Shown here piece after piece: positions 20,103 through 28,488 of a DNA stretch of 64,000 nucleotides. This DNA comes from MFD04580-c1 sp963702995. GTDB taxonomy: Bacteria > Planctomycetota > Phycisphaerae > Tepidisphaerales > Tepidisphaeraceae. Location of the stretch: positions 5,828,001-5,892,000 of the forward strand of contig OY969783.1 in assembly GCA_963702995.1 (NCBI GenBank), read 5' to 3'. Each line of letters starts with the position of its first letter. Within the stretch, counting starts at the first letter, position 1. The notes under the pieces were generated by a model. The model was given only the letters and a program-made list of their open reading frames with translations, ran no database searches and had not been told where the DNA came from. Position numbers and translations under genes: made by a program.

Positions 20103-20465
20103 TCGTGACAACCTGCTCGTGCGAGCCCGCCGGCTCACATGGGCCCGATTCAATCCCGACCCAATCATAACGGGTCGCGGCAAAAGACTGGGCTGCTCAT
20201 CGGGGAACGCAAACCCAAGCCCGGGGACCGACGCCGTCGGGGACCGACCGACGCGGCCGGGCGGCTCGACGTACGGCGTGACTGGCCGCGGCAGGCGGCG
20301 CGTCACCGCACCATTAGACGCCGCCGGGGGCAATGCGTTGGCTCATTCTGACCGTCCGACGGCATTCCTTGCAAGCACCATTCCTCTCAATCGTCGCGGC
20401 AAGGGCCGCCGGGGGAGGCCGAAATCCGCTTGCGGCCGGTGGCGCAATTCCGTACAAGTCTGCCG

Positions 20466-21629
20466 ATGCGCCGAAAGTACCTGACCGATTGCGAGCCGGG
20501 CGACCTCATCGACGATGTCTTCGTCGTCTCGGGGAAGCAGTTCTCGCCCACCAGCAACGGGAAGCACTTCATCAAGGCGTTTGTCTCGGATCGTTCCTGC
20601 CAGGTGACGGTGCGCATGTGGAACGCGACGCGCGACCTGTTCAATGCCCTGCCCGAATCGGGCTTCGTGCGCCTGCGCGGGCGGATCGAGAACTATCAAA
20701 ACAACCTGCAGTGCATCATCGAGCAGACCTGGGCGGCCAAGGAAGGGTCGTACGACCTTGCCGACCTGATGCCCCAGACCAAGAAGGATATCGGCGGGAT
20801 GCAGCGCCGAATCTTCGAGATCCTCAAAACGATCCGGAACCGGCATCTCCAGGCGCTGATCCAGGCCTACCTGAACGACGAGCGGCTCATGCAGGACTTC
20901 GCCAAGGCCCCGGCCGCCATGACGTTCCACCATGCCTATATCGGCGGGCTGCTGGAGCACACCTTGAACGCAATCGAGGTCGCCGACGCAGTCTGCCCGT
21001 TTTACCCCGGCCTAAGCCGCGACTTGATCGTCGCCGGGATCTTCCTGCACGACATCGCCAAGACGTGGGAACTGACGTACGAGACCTCATTCGGCTACAG
21101 CGACGGCGGCTATTTGGTTGGCCATATCGTCAAGTCGGCCATCTGGGTCGAGCACAAGCGGATCGAGGCCGAGGCGCTGCTGGGGGAGCCGATCCCACAG
21201 CCGCTGATCGACGTTGTGCAGCACATCATCCTCAGCCATCACGGCGAGCCGGAGTTCGGCGCGGCCAAGACGCCTGCCACCCCCGAAGCGATCTTCGTCC
21301 ACACGATCGAGAATCTCGACGCGAAGCTCATGATGTCGCTGGAGGTGACCCGCGGCGAAGGCCTCACCGGGGACGGCTCGTGGACCGAGTACATGAAAGC
21401 CTTCAGCGGCCGCTTGTATCGCCCCGATGTCGCCCCGCCCGAGGGCCATGCCGCGCCCACGCTGGAAGTTCCGCCGTCGATCCCGACGACAGGCCCGGCC
21501 GCCCCGGGCCGCCCGCCCGCGACGCCGCCACAATCGGCACCGACCCCGCCGGCCGCGAAGCCAGTCGATCCCGCGAGAATGGTCATCAGCAACCCCCTCT
21601 TCGACACCGCGGCAGCCCGTCGCAAGTGA
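20466..21629 (+). CDS. YhaM-like OB-fold/HD-domain 3'-5' exoribonuclease
   Basis: The 387-residue product begins with an OB-fold (RKYLTDCEPGDLIDDVFVVSGKQFSPTSNGKHFIKAFVSDRSCQVTVRMW). A metal-dependent HD domain follows: HHAYIGGLLEHTLNAIEVA, then FLHDIAKTWELTY with the paired His-Asp, then HIILSHHGEPEFGAAKTPATPEAIFVHTIENLDAKL. This order and spacing match YhaM/CBF1 exonucleases, which degrade RNA from the 3' end. The last 70 residues are a Pro/Ala-rich extension not needed for the fold. ATG 20466 is chosen because the OB strand begins directly after it. The gene stands alone; its upstream neighbour is divergent. Confidence 0.87.
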   Translation: MRRKYLTDCEPGDLIDDVFVVSGKQFSPTSNGKHFIKAFVSDRSCQVTVRMWNATRDLFNALPESGFVRLRGRIENYQNNLQCIIEQTWAAKEGSYDLADLMPQTKKDIGGMQRRIFEILKTIRNRHLQALIQAYLNDERLMQDFAKAPAAMTFHHAYIGGLLEHTLNAIEVADAVCPFYPGLSRDLIVAGIFLHDIAKTWELTYETSFGYSDGGYLVGHIVKSAIWVEHKRIEAEALLGEPIPQPLIDVVQHIILSHHGEPEFGAAKTPATPEAIFVHTIENLDAKLMMSLEVTRGEGLTGDGSWTEYMKAFSGRLYRPDVAPPEGHAAPTLEVPPSIPTTGPAAPGRPPATPPQSAPTPPAAKPVDPARMVISNPLFDTAAARRK

Positions 21630-21715
21630 AGAAGCACTCCGGGTGCGCCGCGCGAACAATCACTCAACCGATCTGTCACCCCACGGGCGAACCGCCCGCT
21701 ATTGAAATACCGCTA

Positions 21716-21743
21716 CGAACGAGCCGCGCCCGTCACGAAGCGG
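21716..21743 (-). repeat. Dispersed GC repeat, family P, copy 1
   Basis: CGAACGAGCCGCGCCCGTCA then CGAAGCGG; this is the inverse of the copy at 21805-21828. Together they form a large inverted pair in the gap 21630-22054, upstream of the second S53 gene. Other copies lie at about 25629-25662 (split by a MITE-like element), 25835, 25921 and 54251. The remainder of this gap holds no gene. Confidence 0.7.
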
Positions 21744-21804
21744 TGCCGCCTCGGGCGAGCGTCAAACGCTCATCGTTTAGCGCCGTGGCCGAGTAGGGCA
21801 ACTG

Positions 21805-21828
21805 CCCGCTTCGTGACGGGCGCGGCTT
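21805..21828 (+). repeat. Dispersed GC repeat, family P, copy 2
   Basis: CCCGCTTCGTGACGGGCGCG followed by GCTT, in the opposite orientation to the copy at 21716. The pair can fold into a stem of about 22 bp. Confidence 0.7.
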
Positions 21829-22054
21829 GTTGGCGTACGTCCGTACAACTCTGAATCTGAAGTAGCCTCAACAGCTTACGCGCCCGCACGCGCCGCTCGC
21901 GCGCCAAAATCCGATCCAAGGGGGGAAGAATGCCCGGGGGTTGGGGGACCATATCGCCAATCCGTTTCGCCAGTTGCCGCTCAGGCCGCAGGCTCAAGGG
22001 TCGTTGATGGCATCGGCCGGGCTACAGGCTGCCGATGTCAGGATCGAGGGATCT

Positions 22055-24166
22055 ATGATGTTCGGTCTCCCCACCACTCGTCGTACGAAACCGGGAAGGC
22101 GGCCAACTGAGGCCCATCGCGGCGGTCTTGAGCAGTTGGAAGGCCGGCAGTTCTTTTCCGCTACGAGCCTGGCAAACCTGTCGAGCCTGGCGACAGATTT
22201 CGCCCAGCCACAGATCGTCGTGACGCCGGCGGCCGCCAACGGCTCCGCTTTCACCGGCTATACGCCGGCGCAGATCCGCCACGCGTACGGTTTCGATCAG
22301 GTGGCGTTCAGCGGCGGCGTGAGCGGCACCGGCGCGGGGCAGACCATCGCGATCGTCGATGCGTACAACGACCCGAACATCGCCGCCGACCTGGCGGTTT
22401 TCGACCAGAAGTACGGCATTGCGGCCCCGCCGAGCCTGTCGGTTGTCAATCAGTTGGGCGGCGCGGCCCTCCCAGCCACGAACGCCGGATGGGCGGGTGA
22501 AATCGCACTGGATGTCGAGTGGGCGCACGCTATCGCGCCGGCCGCCAAGATCCTGCTGGTCGAGGCGAATAGCTCGAGCCTGTCAAACCTGCTCGCGGCC
22601 GTGGACACGGCGCGGAATGCCGGGGGCGTGTCGGTCGTCTCGATCAGTTGGGGCTCGACCGAGTTCGCTTCCGAGACGGCTTACGACAGCTACTTTACGA
22701 CGCCAGCGAACCACATCGGCGTGACGTTCGTCGCGGCCGCGGGCGATCAGGGGTCCTGGTCGGGCGCGTCGTGGCCGGCGGCTTCGCCGAACCTGCTGAG
22801 CGTCGGCGGGACGACGCTCAACCTCCAGGACGCCGCCGGGACGTACGGAAGCGAGAGCGGCTGGAGCAACGGCGGCGGCGGGACGAGCAGCTTTGAGGCA
22901 ACACCGTCTTACCAATCCGGCGTGGCGACCACCGGGACGACAACCGTTACGGGCACGCGGTCGCCATTCGGGCTGTTCGGCCGCTTCGGGTTTGGGATCC
23001 CTACCGTCGCGGCCGCTTCGGGCCGATCGAGCCCAGACGTCGCCTACAACGCGGACCCGAATACCGGCTTCGCTGTTTACGACTCGGTGCCTGATCAGGG
23101 TTATTCAGGCTGGCAGGTCGTCGGCGGCACCAGCGCCGGCGCCCCGCAGTGGGCGGCGCTGGTGGCGATCGCCGATCAGGGTCGATCGCTGCAAAGCCTG
23201 CCGACCCTGTCAGGGGCCAGCCAGACGCTCGCGTCGCTCTACAGCCAATATAGCGCCCCGGGTACGGCGGGCTATTCGACGTATGCCAGCAAGTTTCACG
23301 ACATCGTGAGCGGGGCGACGTCGTGGTTCGTGTCCGCTCATGCCGGGTACGACGAAGTCACCGGCCTGGGCACGCCGGTCGCCGCGAACGTGATTGCGGG
23401 GCTCGGCGCGGCGATTGTTCCGCCAGCGGCCGCCAACCCGGCCCTTGCGGCCATCGTCCACGCGCTGATGGCTCGAGCGGCGGCACACGCCGCGCCGAGT
23501 GTCGTCACCGGCGACGGCCCAGGCGGGATCGGGTCGATTTCCGCAGGTGGCGCGGCGCCCAATGCTTCGTCGCCCGGATCGGGCCTCTCGTCCGCGGCCG
23601 GCGTGTCTGTCTCGGTCATTGATCGAGGCACGCCCGCTGCTTCCTCCACATCCACGCTGGCGGCCGCACAGGTGAGCGGAGGCGGGCTTGTGCTGACGCC
23701 TGCGTCGCTTTCGGTGCCGCCGCCCGCCATCTCTGCCGGAGCGACACAGACGGGATGGAATGTCACGCTGACGACGATCTTGCCCGGCATGGCGACCAAC
23801 GCGGCCGGCGTCGGCGGCGGGAGCATGCTCTCGCCCGGCGCGACGTGGCCGGTCGAGGCGTTGCCGCACGTCGTGGTGGACTGGCCGATGCTGAGCACCG
23901 TGGCCCCGGCCGTCATTGGCTCCAGCGTCCGCTTCTACCCGGGCGAGTCGGTCGCCTCTTTGCTGGGCTTGGGCCCGGCGATGGAGGGAAGCGTCATCGA
24001 GATGCCGGACCGCACCTGGCAGGCCGTCGCCGCCGTCAGCCTCAGCGTCGCGTGCTTCGGGTACTGGTACACCCGGACCGCCTCCAGCCGACCGGTGGAG
24101 AAGACCGGCCTGCTCGCCCTGGCTCCGCTTGGCGGGACATGGGGCGTCGAGACGGATGAGGAGTGA
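22055..24166 (+). CDS. Secreted S53 (sedolisin-like) peptidase with LEPR-XLL-type N-terminus, copy 2
   Basis: This intact paralogue of the gene at 2406 has 703 residues. ATG 22055, after GAGGGATCT, gives a basic leader and the motif LEQLEGRQFFSA. The S53 domain carries Glu149 and Asp153 (GEIALDVEWAHA), the oxyanion Asp231 (FVAAAGDQGS) and nucleophile Ser360 (GGTSAGAPQWAALVAIADQGR), so it should be active. A long Ala/Ser/Gly-rich linker (about residues 480-640) leads to a hydrophobic segment (VAAVSLSVACFGYWY) and a short acidic tail, suggesting a C-terminal membrane anchor. Sedolisins are usually acid-active endopeptidases made with a pro-region; no separate propeptide domain is evident. An ECF sigma gene begins only 68 bp downstream. 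Confidence 0.9.
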   Translation: MMFGLPTTRRTKPGRRPTEAHRGGLEQLEGRQFFSATSLANLSSLATDFAQPQIVVTPAAANGSAFTGYTPAQIRHAYGFDQVAFSGGVSGTGAGQTIAIVDAYNDPNIAADLAVFDQKYGIAAPPSLSVVNQLGGAALPATNAGWAGEIALDVEWAHAIAPAAKILLVEANSSSLSNLLAAVDTARNAGGVSVVSISWGSTEFASETAYDSYFTTPANHIGVTFVAAAGDQGSWSGASWPAASPNLLSVGGTTLNLQDAAGTYGSESGWSNGGGGTSSFEATPSYQSGVATTGTTTVTGTRSPFGLFGRFGFGIPTVAAASGRSSPDVAYNADPNTGFAVYDSVPDQGYSGWQVVGGTSAGAPQWAALVAIADQGRSLQSLPTLSGASQTLASLYSQYSAPGTAGYSTYASKFHDIVSGATSWFVSAHAGYDEVTGLGTPVAANVIAGLGAAIVPPAAANPALAAIVHALMARAAAHAAPSVVTGDGPGGIGSISAGGAAPNASSPGSGLSSAAGVSVSVIDRGTPAASSTSTLAAAQVSGGGLVLTPASLSVPPPAISAGATQTGWNVTLTTILPGMATNAAGVGGGSMLSPGATWPVEALPHVVVDWPMLSTVAPAVIGSSVRFYPGESVASLLGLGPAMEGSVIEMPDRTWQAVAAVSLSVACFGYWYTRTASSRPVEKTGLLALAPLGGTWGVETDEE

Positions 24167-24234
24167 ACGCGGCCGCCGTTGGCTTCTAAGATGGGTTGTT
24201 CCGCCCTTACCGACGAAAGCTGTCACAGGGATTG

Positions 24235-24899
24235 ATGGAAGCAGAGCCTTACAGCCACTTTCCGCCCGGCGCAGCTCCGCAACGGGCCGGGGCGGGAGCC
24301 CCCGCGCTGGACGCCCCCATCGGGCGGAGCGGCCTGTTGCGAATGAACGAAGCCGAACTCGTCACGCGGATCCGCGCCGGCGATGGCCGGGCGTTCAAAG
24401 CGCTCGTGGATCAGTTCTCCGATTCGCTTTACGGGCTCGCCCGGTCGCTGGTCGGGAACGCGGCCGACGCCGAAGATGTGCTCCAGCAGACGTTCCTCGG
24501 CGCGTTCAATCGCATTCACGCCTTTGAAGGGCGCTCTTCGCTGCACACGTGGCTGGCGCGCATCCTCTTCAACCAGGCGTCCAAGAACCGCAGATCGCGA
24601 CGCGTTCGCCGGGCAATGTCGATCCACGATTCGCAGGAGGGCAGAGAGTCCTCGGCGACGGGGGATCGCGGCCTGACCAGCCAGTCAGGCGTTCACGGGG
24701 TTGACAGCCGCGTGGACATTGACCTGATGCTGGAGGCGCTCTCCCCCGAGCATCGTGAGGTCATCGTCCTTCGTGAACTGCACCGCTTCTCCTACGACGA
24801 GATCGCACAATCGCTGGGCCTGCCCCGCGGGACGGTGGAATCGCGGCTGTTCCGGCGCGCAAGGAACTGCGGGAGCGCTTCGGCGGGTACATGGGATAA
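24235..24899 (+). CDS. ECF RNA polymerase sigma factor, system 1 (frame break near 24855)
   Basis: ATG 24235 follows CAGGGA. Region 2 is clear (LVTRIRAGDGRAFKALVDQFSDSLYGLARSLVGNAADAEDVLQQTFLGAFNRIHAFEGRSSLHTWLARILFNQASKNRRSRR). Region 4 (LMLEALSPEHREVIVLRELHRFSYDEIAQSLGLPRGTVESRLF) carries the helix-turn-helix. The frame breaks just after SRLF. Restoring one G in CCGGCGCGC gives RARKELRERFGGYMG and a stop at 24899, the expected end for the family (about 221 residues). The gene at 24951 encodes its likely anti-sigma factor, and the S53 peptidase lies just upstream. Confidence 0.9.
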
Positions 24900-24950
24900 G
24901 ACTGGGCACGAATCACAGTCTTTGCCGGTTTGCTGATGAAGGACGTTTTC

Positions 24951-25553
24951 ATGACCTTTCACCCTCACGACGCCAATGACCCGCCGCCCGGCCCGGAGAC
25001 GCCGATGATGAAAGAAACCCCTTCCGCCGACGCGGCCGCCCGCTGCTGCGATCAGGCGTCGCGCGTCCAGGCGCTCCACGACGGCGAGCTGTATGACGAC
25101 GAGATCGCCGCCGTCCGCGCCCATCTTGCCGAATGCCCGGAGTGCGCCCAGTCGCTTGCGTTCCTCCAATCGGTGACGGGCCGATTCGATGCCGTCGAAC
25201 GCCCTCGCCTTTCCGCCGAGGCCTCGGCACGGTTAAACCGACGCCTTGAGGCGGCCGGAGCTTTCGCCATCCGTCGAGAATCCGCCGATGTCCGTTGGGC
25301 CCGCGGCCTGACGGCCGTCGCGGCGATCGTCTTTTTCCTTGCCGCCGGCCGCGTCGTATTCGACGGGCTTCATCCTGGCGCCGGCCTGGGCGGTGCGGGC
25401 GCATTGCCCGCCGCCGACCACCGAAGCCCCGATACCCCACGCCCGACGGCCGCCCGTCCGCACGCTATCGGCTTGACCGATTACACACCCTCCGCCGACC
25501 GCGCCACGTCACCATCGCCCGCGGACGCCCCCGATCCGACGGACAAGGATTGA
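24951..25553 (+). CDS. Zinc-finger anti-sigma factor, system 1
   Basis: Start ATG 24951 has GAAGGA upstream. The cytoplasmic N-terminal part holds a zf-HC2-type anti-sigma domain (CCDQASRVQALHDGELYDDEIAAVRAHLAECPECAQSLAFLQ) with the His-x3-Cys-x2-Cys core. A single membrane helix follows (GLTAVAAIVFFLAAGRVVF), then a Pro/Ala/Asp-rich outer tail. This is the standard plan of a membrane anti-sigma that holds its ECF partner until cleaved or altered. It lies 51 bp after the sigma gene and is surely co-transcribed. The inducing signal is unknown. Confidence 0.85.
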   Translation: MTFHPHDANDPPPGPETPMMKETPSADAAARCCDQASRVQALHDGELYDDEIAAVRAHLAECPECAQSLAFLQSVTGRFDAVERPRLSAEASARLNRRLEAAGAFAIRRESADVRWARGLTAVAAIVFFLAAGRVVFDGLHPGAGLGGAGALPAADHRSPDTPRPTAARPHAIGLTDYTPSADRATSPSPADAPDPTDKD

Positions 25554-25628
25554 GGAGCGAAGAAAAACGTGCGAATCGCGCGACGCCCAGCGGCCGGCAA
25601 CAGCGACATTCACCGGACGGCATCGAAC

Positions 25629-25662
25629 GAGCCGCGCGACGCCCAGCGAGCCGCGACCGTCA
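25629..25662 (-). repeat. Dispersed GC repeat, family P, copy 3 (left part, interrupted)
   Basis: Sequence ending CGAGCCGCGACCGTCA is the left part of a family P repeat. Its right part (GTCA then GGGAGCGG) resumes at 25761 after the 98-bp element. A partial extra unit (GAACGAGCCGCGCGACGCC) precedes it. Confidence 0.6.
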
Positions 25663-25760
25663 CAGACTGTCGAAAAACCCGTAACAGCGACCCAACGACC
25701 GCCGTTTTTGAGCGAAAAACGAAGCGCTTTCCGGCATTTTTTGGGTTTTTCGACAGTCTG
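25663..25760. mobile_element. 98-bp MITE-like element with 18-bp terminal inverted repeats and GTCA target duplication
   Basis: The ends CAGACTGTCGAAAAACCC (25663-25680) and its exact inverse (25743-25760) bound a 62-bp interior without a gene. The element is flanked directly by GTCA on the left (25659-25662) and right (25761-25764). Removing the element and one GTCA restores CGAGCCGCGACCGTCA-GGGAGCGG, which fits the dispersed family P repeat. Together these strongly suggest a non-autonomous transposable element that inserted into a pre-existing repeat. No transposase for it is present in the window. Confidence 0.8.
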
Positions 25761-25834
25761 GTCAGGGAGCGGTCGGGCCACGATCCCCGCGAGATGTCCG
25801 ACGGCATGGCGGCCCAGCCTGGAGCGATCACAGA

Positions 25835-25858
25835 CCGCTTCCTTACGGGCGCGGCTCG
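25835..25858 (+). repeat. Dispersed GC repeat, family P, copy 4
   Basis: CCGCTTCCTTACGGGCGCGG then CTCG, within the gap 25554-25968 between the two convergent sigma systems. This gap contains three family P copies and the MITE-like element, and no gene. Confidence 0.7.
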
Positions 25859-25920
25859 CTGGGGCCTGGGCGACGGTTGACGCGTTGAAACGGGGCGGTG
25901 GATGCCCGCCTGGGCGGGCT

Positions 25921-25944
25921 CCGCTTCCTTACGGGGGCGGCTCG
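25921..25944 (+). repeat. Dispersed GC repeat, family P, copy 5
   Basis: CCGCTTCCTTACGGGGGCGG then CTCG, one base different from the copy 86 bp upstream and in the same orientation. Confidence 0.7.
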
Positions 25945-25968
25945 TTTCGTGGAAGGAGCGCGTCCGGG

Positions 25969-27135
25969 CTAGTGCGGCTTCGTCGGTTGGGTGGTGGGGG
26001 GGTTGAACGCTTCAGCTTTCATCCGCTTGCGGAGCGATTCCACTTCGGCGTCGGCTTTCGATTTGAGGTAAGCGCGAACATCGGCGGGGAGTTCACTCTC
26101 GCGGACCAGCACCTGCATTCCGTTATCCACCGTCATCATCGCGACGACCGGGTCGGCCCCGGGGGCGGCGGCCGCGGCGACAGCGGGGGTGGGGTTTGTG
26201 ATTGAGACGCCCGTATCGGTGACGACGTAATCCAGCCCGGTGAACCCTTTCAGGCTCTCCAGCGCCTGGGCCACGGTCACGTTGTCCCAGAAGACGCGGA
26301 CGGTGCGAAAGTCGGCCGGGATGCGCTGAATTGCTCCGGGCTCGATCGTGAAGTCGATGCCGGCCCGCTTCCTCAGCTCTTCCAGCACCTGCAAAATGTC
26401 GGCGTTGTTGTAGCGGACCGTCAGCGACTTGTTCAGTTGGTCGCGAATCTGCGTGACCTTCGGGACCACGACCAGGCTCTTGCCCCAGGGGTACCAGGTG
26501 GCGCGGGTTTGCTTGGCAATCTGCTCGAGGCCGTCCATGAGGGTCGCGTTGCGTGGCATGTCCACCGGCTTGTCGCGCAAATCGGGCGGGAGAAGGTCTT
26601 CGATCGCGAACAGGCTCTTCATGGCGTCGAGCTTCACGTCGATCGCGGTCAGGATGCTCCGGACGTTCGCCACACCGCTGACAGCCGGCATTTCGGTCGT
26701 CGCGAGCAGATCGAGCGCCTGCAGTTCCTGAAGCGTGGACCGCTTCCCCAGCCGCCGCAGCGCGGGGACGGGCTGAAGGATCACGGCCTCATCGCCGAGG
26801 GTGAACGTCAGCCCAAGCTTTCGCGTGATGGGGATCAGCGCCTGGCGCAGTGTTTCGTTCCGGATCGTCGCGTTGAGGGTCGTCTGGTCGCCCCAGGGAA
26901 GCAGTTCCCACACGTCCGCTTCCGCCTTGATGGGAACGGCGGTCTTTCCTTCGATCTTGCACAGCGCCTCGGGCAGCGCGTCATTCAGAGAGAGGTCCAC
27001 CCTCTTATCGAGCGCCTCGTTGATCAGCGCCGAACTATTCTGGGCGCGGGAAATAGAGGTAACAATTCCCAGAGCGATGACGAACGTGAAGACGTTCCGC
27101 GCCAGAACGCCGCACCCGATCGAAACGTGAGACAT
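25969..27135 (-). CDS. Exported protein with STN/secretin-N-like modules, system 2
   Basis: A 388-residue product with a signal peptide (MSHVSIGCGVLARNVFTFVIALGIVTSISRAQ). At least two STN-like modules follow. The first is VDLSLNDALPEALCKIEGKTAVPIKAEADVWELLPWGDQTTLNATIRNETLRQALIPITRKLGLTFTLGDEAVILQP. The last is SLTVRYNNADILQVLEELRKRAGIDFTIEPGAIQRIPADFRTVRVFWDNVTVAQALESLKGFTGLDYVVTDTGVSITNP. Such modules occur at the N-terminus of secretins and TonB-dependent receptors that signal to anti-sigma factors. No secretin pore or beta barrel follows here, so it may be a free periplasmic signalling or scaffold protein. ATG 27135 is preferred because GGAG lies six bases upstream. It is third in a sigma/anti-sigma/STN gene order. 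Confidence 0.68.
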   Translation of the reverse strand: MSHVSIGCGVLARNVFTFVIALGIVTSISRAQNSSALINEALDKRVDLSLNDALPEALCKIEGKTAVPIKAEADVWELLPWGDQTTLNATIRNETLRQALIPITRKLGLTFTLGDEAVILQPVPALRRLGKRSTLQELQALDLLATTEMPAVSGVANVRSILTAIDVKLDAMKSLFAIEDLLPPDLRDKPVDMPRNATLMDGLEQIAKQTRATWYPWGKSLVVVPKVTQIRDQLNKSLTVRYNNADILQVLEELRKRAGIDFTIEPGAIQRIPADFRTVRVFWDNVTVAQALESLKGFTGLDYVVTDTGVSITNPTPAVAAAAAPGADPVVAMMTVDNGMQVLVRESELPADVRAYLKSKADAEVESLRKRMKAEAFNPPTTQPTKPH

Positions 27136-27212
27136 CCGCATCTCCAGCGCAATCGCCCAACTCAAGCATCATCGCCCTGAACTTCGGCCCACATCCCTGA
27201 TCGATCCCAACC

Positions 27213-28400
27213 TTAGTACGGGAACCCAGTCCCTTCGCGCGGCGCGATCATCCCGCCGGCGACAAACGTTCGCGACGGCCGCGAGACAACGTCGGCGTCC
27301 GCGTAGTTCGATGGGCCGTTGGGTGCCGCATCAGCCACCGCCGGTTGCGACGGCGGCCCGACCTGTACCTCGGCGACGGTGCCGCCGGCGGCCGCCGGCT
27401 CCGGCGCGAGCGGCTCGACGGTGATTGAGGAGGCGAGAGCGGGCCCGGGGCTGACAATGGACGGGACGCCGCCAGCCGGCGAGGTCGGCCGGCGGCCGAG
27501 CCAGGCCATCCCGCCAATGCCGACCGCGAGCACGACCGAGGCGGCCGCCGCAAGCCGCATCGGCGAACCAACCCATGAGCCGATCCAAAGGCTGCCCGAC
27601 CGTCCGCGGCCCGGCAAACGCAACGGCGGGGCGTCTTCGTCAACGGTGTCGGCACGATCGGCCGCCTCGGCCTCCGCGGCGACGGCCGCCGATAGATGGT
27701 CCGCCAGAGCGGCCCACTTGACGTGTGGCAGGGGCGGCGACGACTTCAGCAGGTTATCCAGTGCGCGGTACTCGGCGACGGCAATCCGGGCCTCCGGCCG
27801 GCGGGCAAGAATGTCCTCGACCACCGAAACCCGATCGTCCGGCAGCCCATCTTCGGCGTAGAGGGAAAGCGCGAACTCGGCCTCTTCGGGCAACTCCGCG
27901 ACCCTGTCATCTAAAGCAGCCACGGCGGCCGAAATCCGCCCCGTGAGTGCGAGCCAGTCGATCGGCGGCAAGGGGAGGGCGCGCTTCATCGCCCCATCCA
28001 GGGACGCATAGTCGATCACCAGGGCGGCCGCGACGGGGTCGCTCCGGAGCCGCTCATCCAGACCGGCCTGCTCGTCGGCAGGGAGCGTCCCGTCCGCGGC
28101 GCAGGCAATCGCAAATTCCAGGGTATCGGCTAAACCAGGGTCGGCCGCCCTATCGGGTGCGATCGCCGGGCGGCCAACTGTGGCGGCCGACAGCCGATCG
28201 GCGAGCCGGTCCCAGTTCACGTCCGGCAGGGCGGCGGTCGCGCTGCGGGTCGTCTCGGCCAGCGCGCGATATTCGGCGACGAGAGCCTGCGCCGCGGCGT
28301 TACCGGCGATTTCGGCCTGGAGTGCGGCCGCCTCGGTCGGCGACAGGTCGCCGTCGATATAGCGGGAGATACGAAATTCGAGTTCCTCGCCGATCATCAT
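27213..28400 (-). CDS. Cysteine-free anti-sigma-like membrane protein with three tandem modules, system 2
   Basis: The gene follows the sigma gene by 88 bp on the same strand, the usual anti-sigma position. The cytoplasmic part consists of three tandem copies of a module of about 70 residues. They begin LEFRISRYIDGDLSPTEAAALQAEI, LEFAIACAADGTLPADEQAGLDERL and AEFALSLYAEDGLPDDRVSVVEDIL. Each ends in a copy of PxVxWxxLxxxLSAAV (LPDVNWDRLADRLSAA, LPPIDWLALTGRISAAV, LPHVKWAALADHLSAAV). The modules resemble anti-sigma N-terminal helices but lack the zinc-binding His and Cys residues. One membrane helix (LAAAASVVLAVGIGGMAWLG) separates them from an outer Pro/Ala tail. ATG 28400 is chosen; an upstream TTG at 28463 has no ribosome site. 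Confidence 0.75.
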   Translation of the reverse strand: MMIGEELEFRISRYIDGDLSPTEAAALQAEIAGNAAAQALVAEYRALAETTRSATAALPDVNWDRLADRLSAATVGRPAIAPDRAADPGLADTLEFAIACAADGTLPADEQAGLDERLRSDPVAAALVIDYASLDGAMKRALPLPPIDWLALTGRISAAVAALDDRVAELPEEAEFALSLYAEDGLPDDRVSVVEDILARRPEARIAVAEYRALDNLLKSSPPLPHVKWAALADHLSAAVAAEAEAADRADTVDEDAPPLRLPGRGRSGSLWIGSWVGSPMRLAAAASVVLAVGIGGMAWLGRRPTSPAGGVPSIVSPGPALASSITVEPLAPEPAAAGGTVAEVQVGPPSQPAVADAAPNGPSNYADADVVSRPSRTFVAGGMIAPREGTGFPY

Positions 28401-28488
28401 CCCACTCACACTTCGTCCCGGATCGTCCACGTCTCTCACCGGGCGGCCAAATGCCTGTTCCAACAGATACGCGACATCTGGGGCCGTA

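Noticed and set aside
20333..21796. 487-residue open frame on the plus strand overlapping the YhaM-like gene
   Set aside because: The YhaM-like frame has clear OB and HD motifs; this frame has only Arg/Ala/Pro-rich filler.
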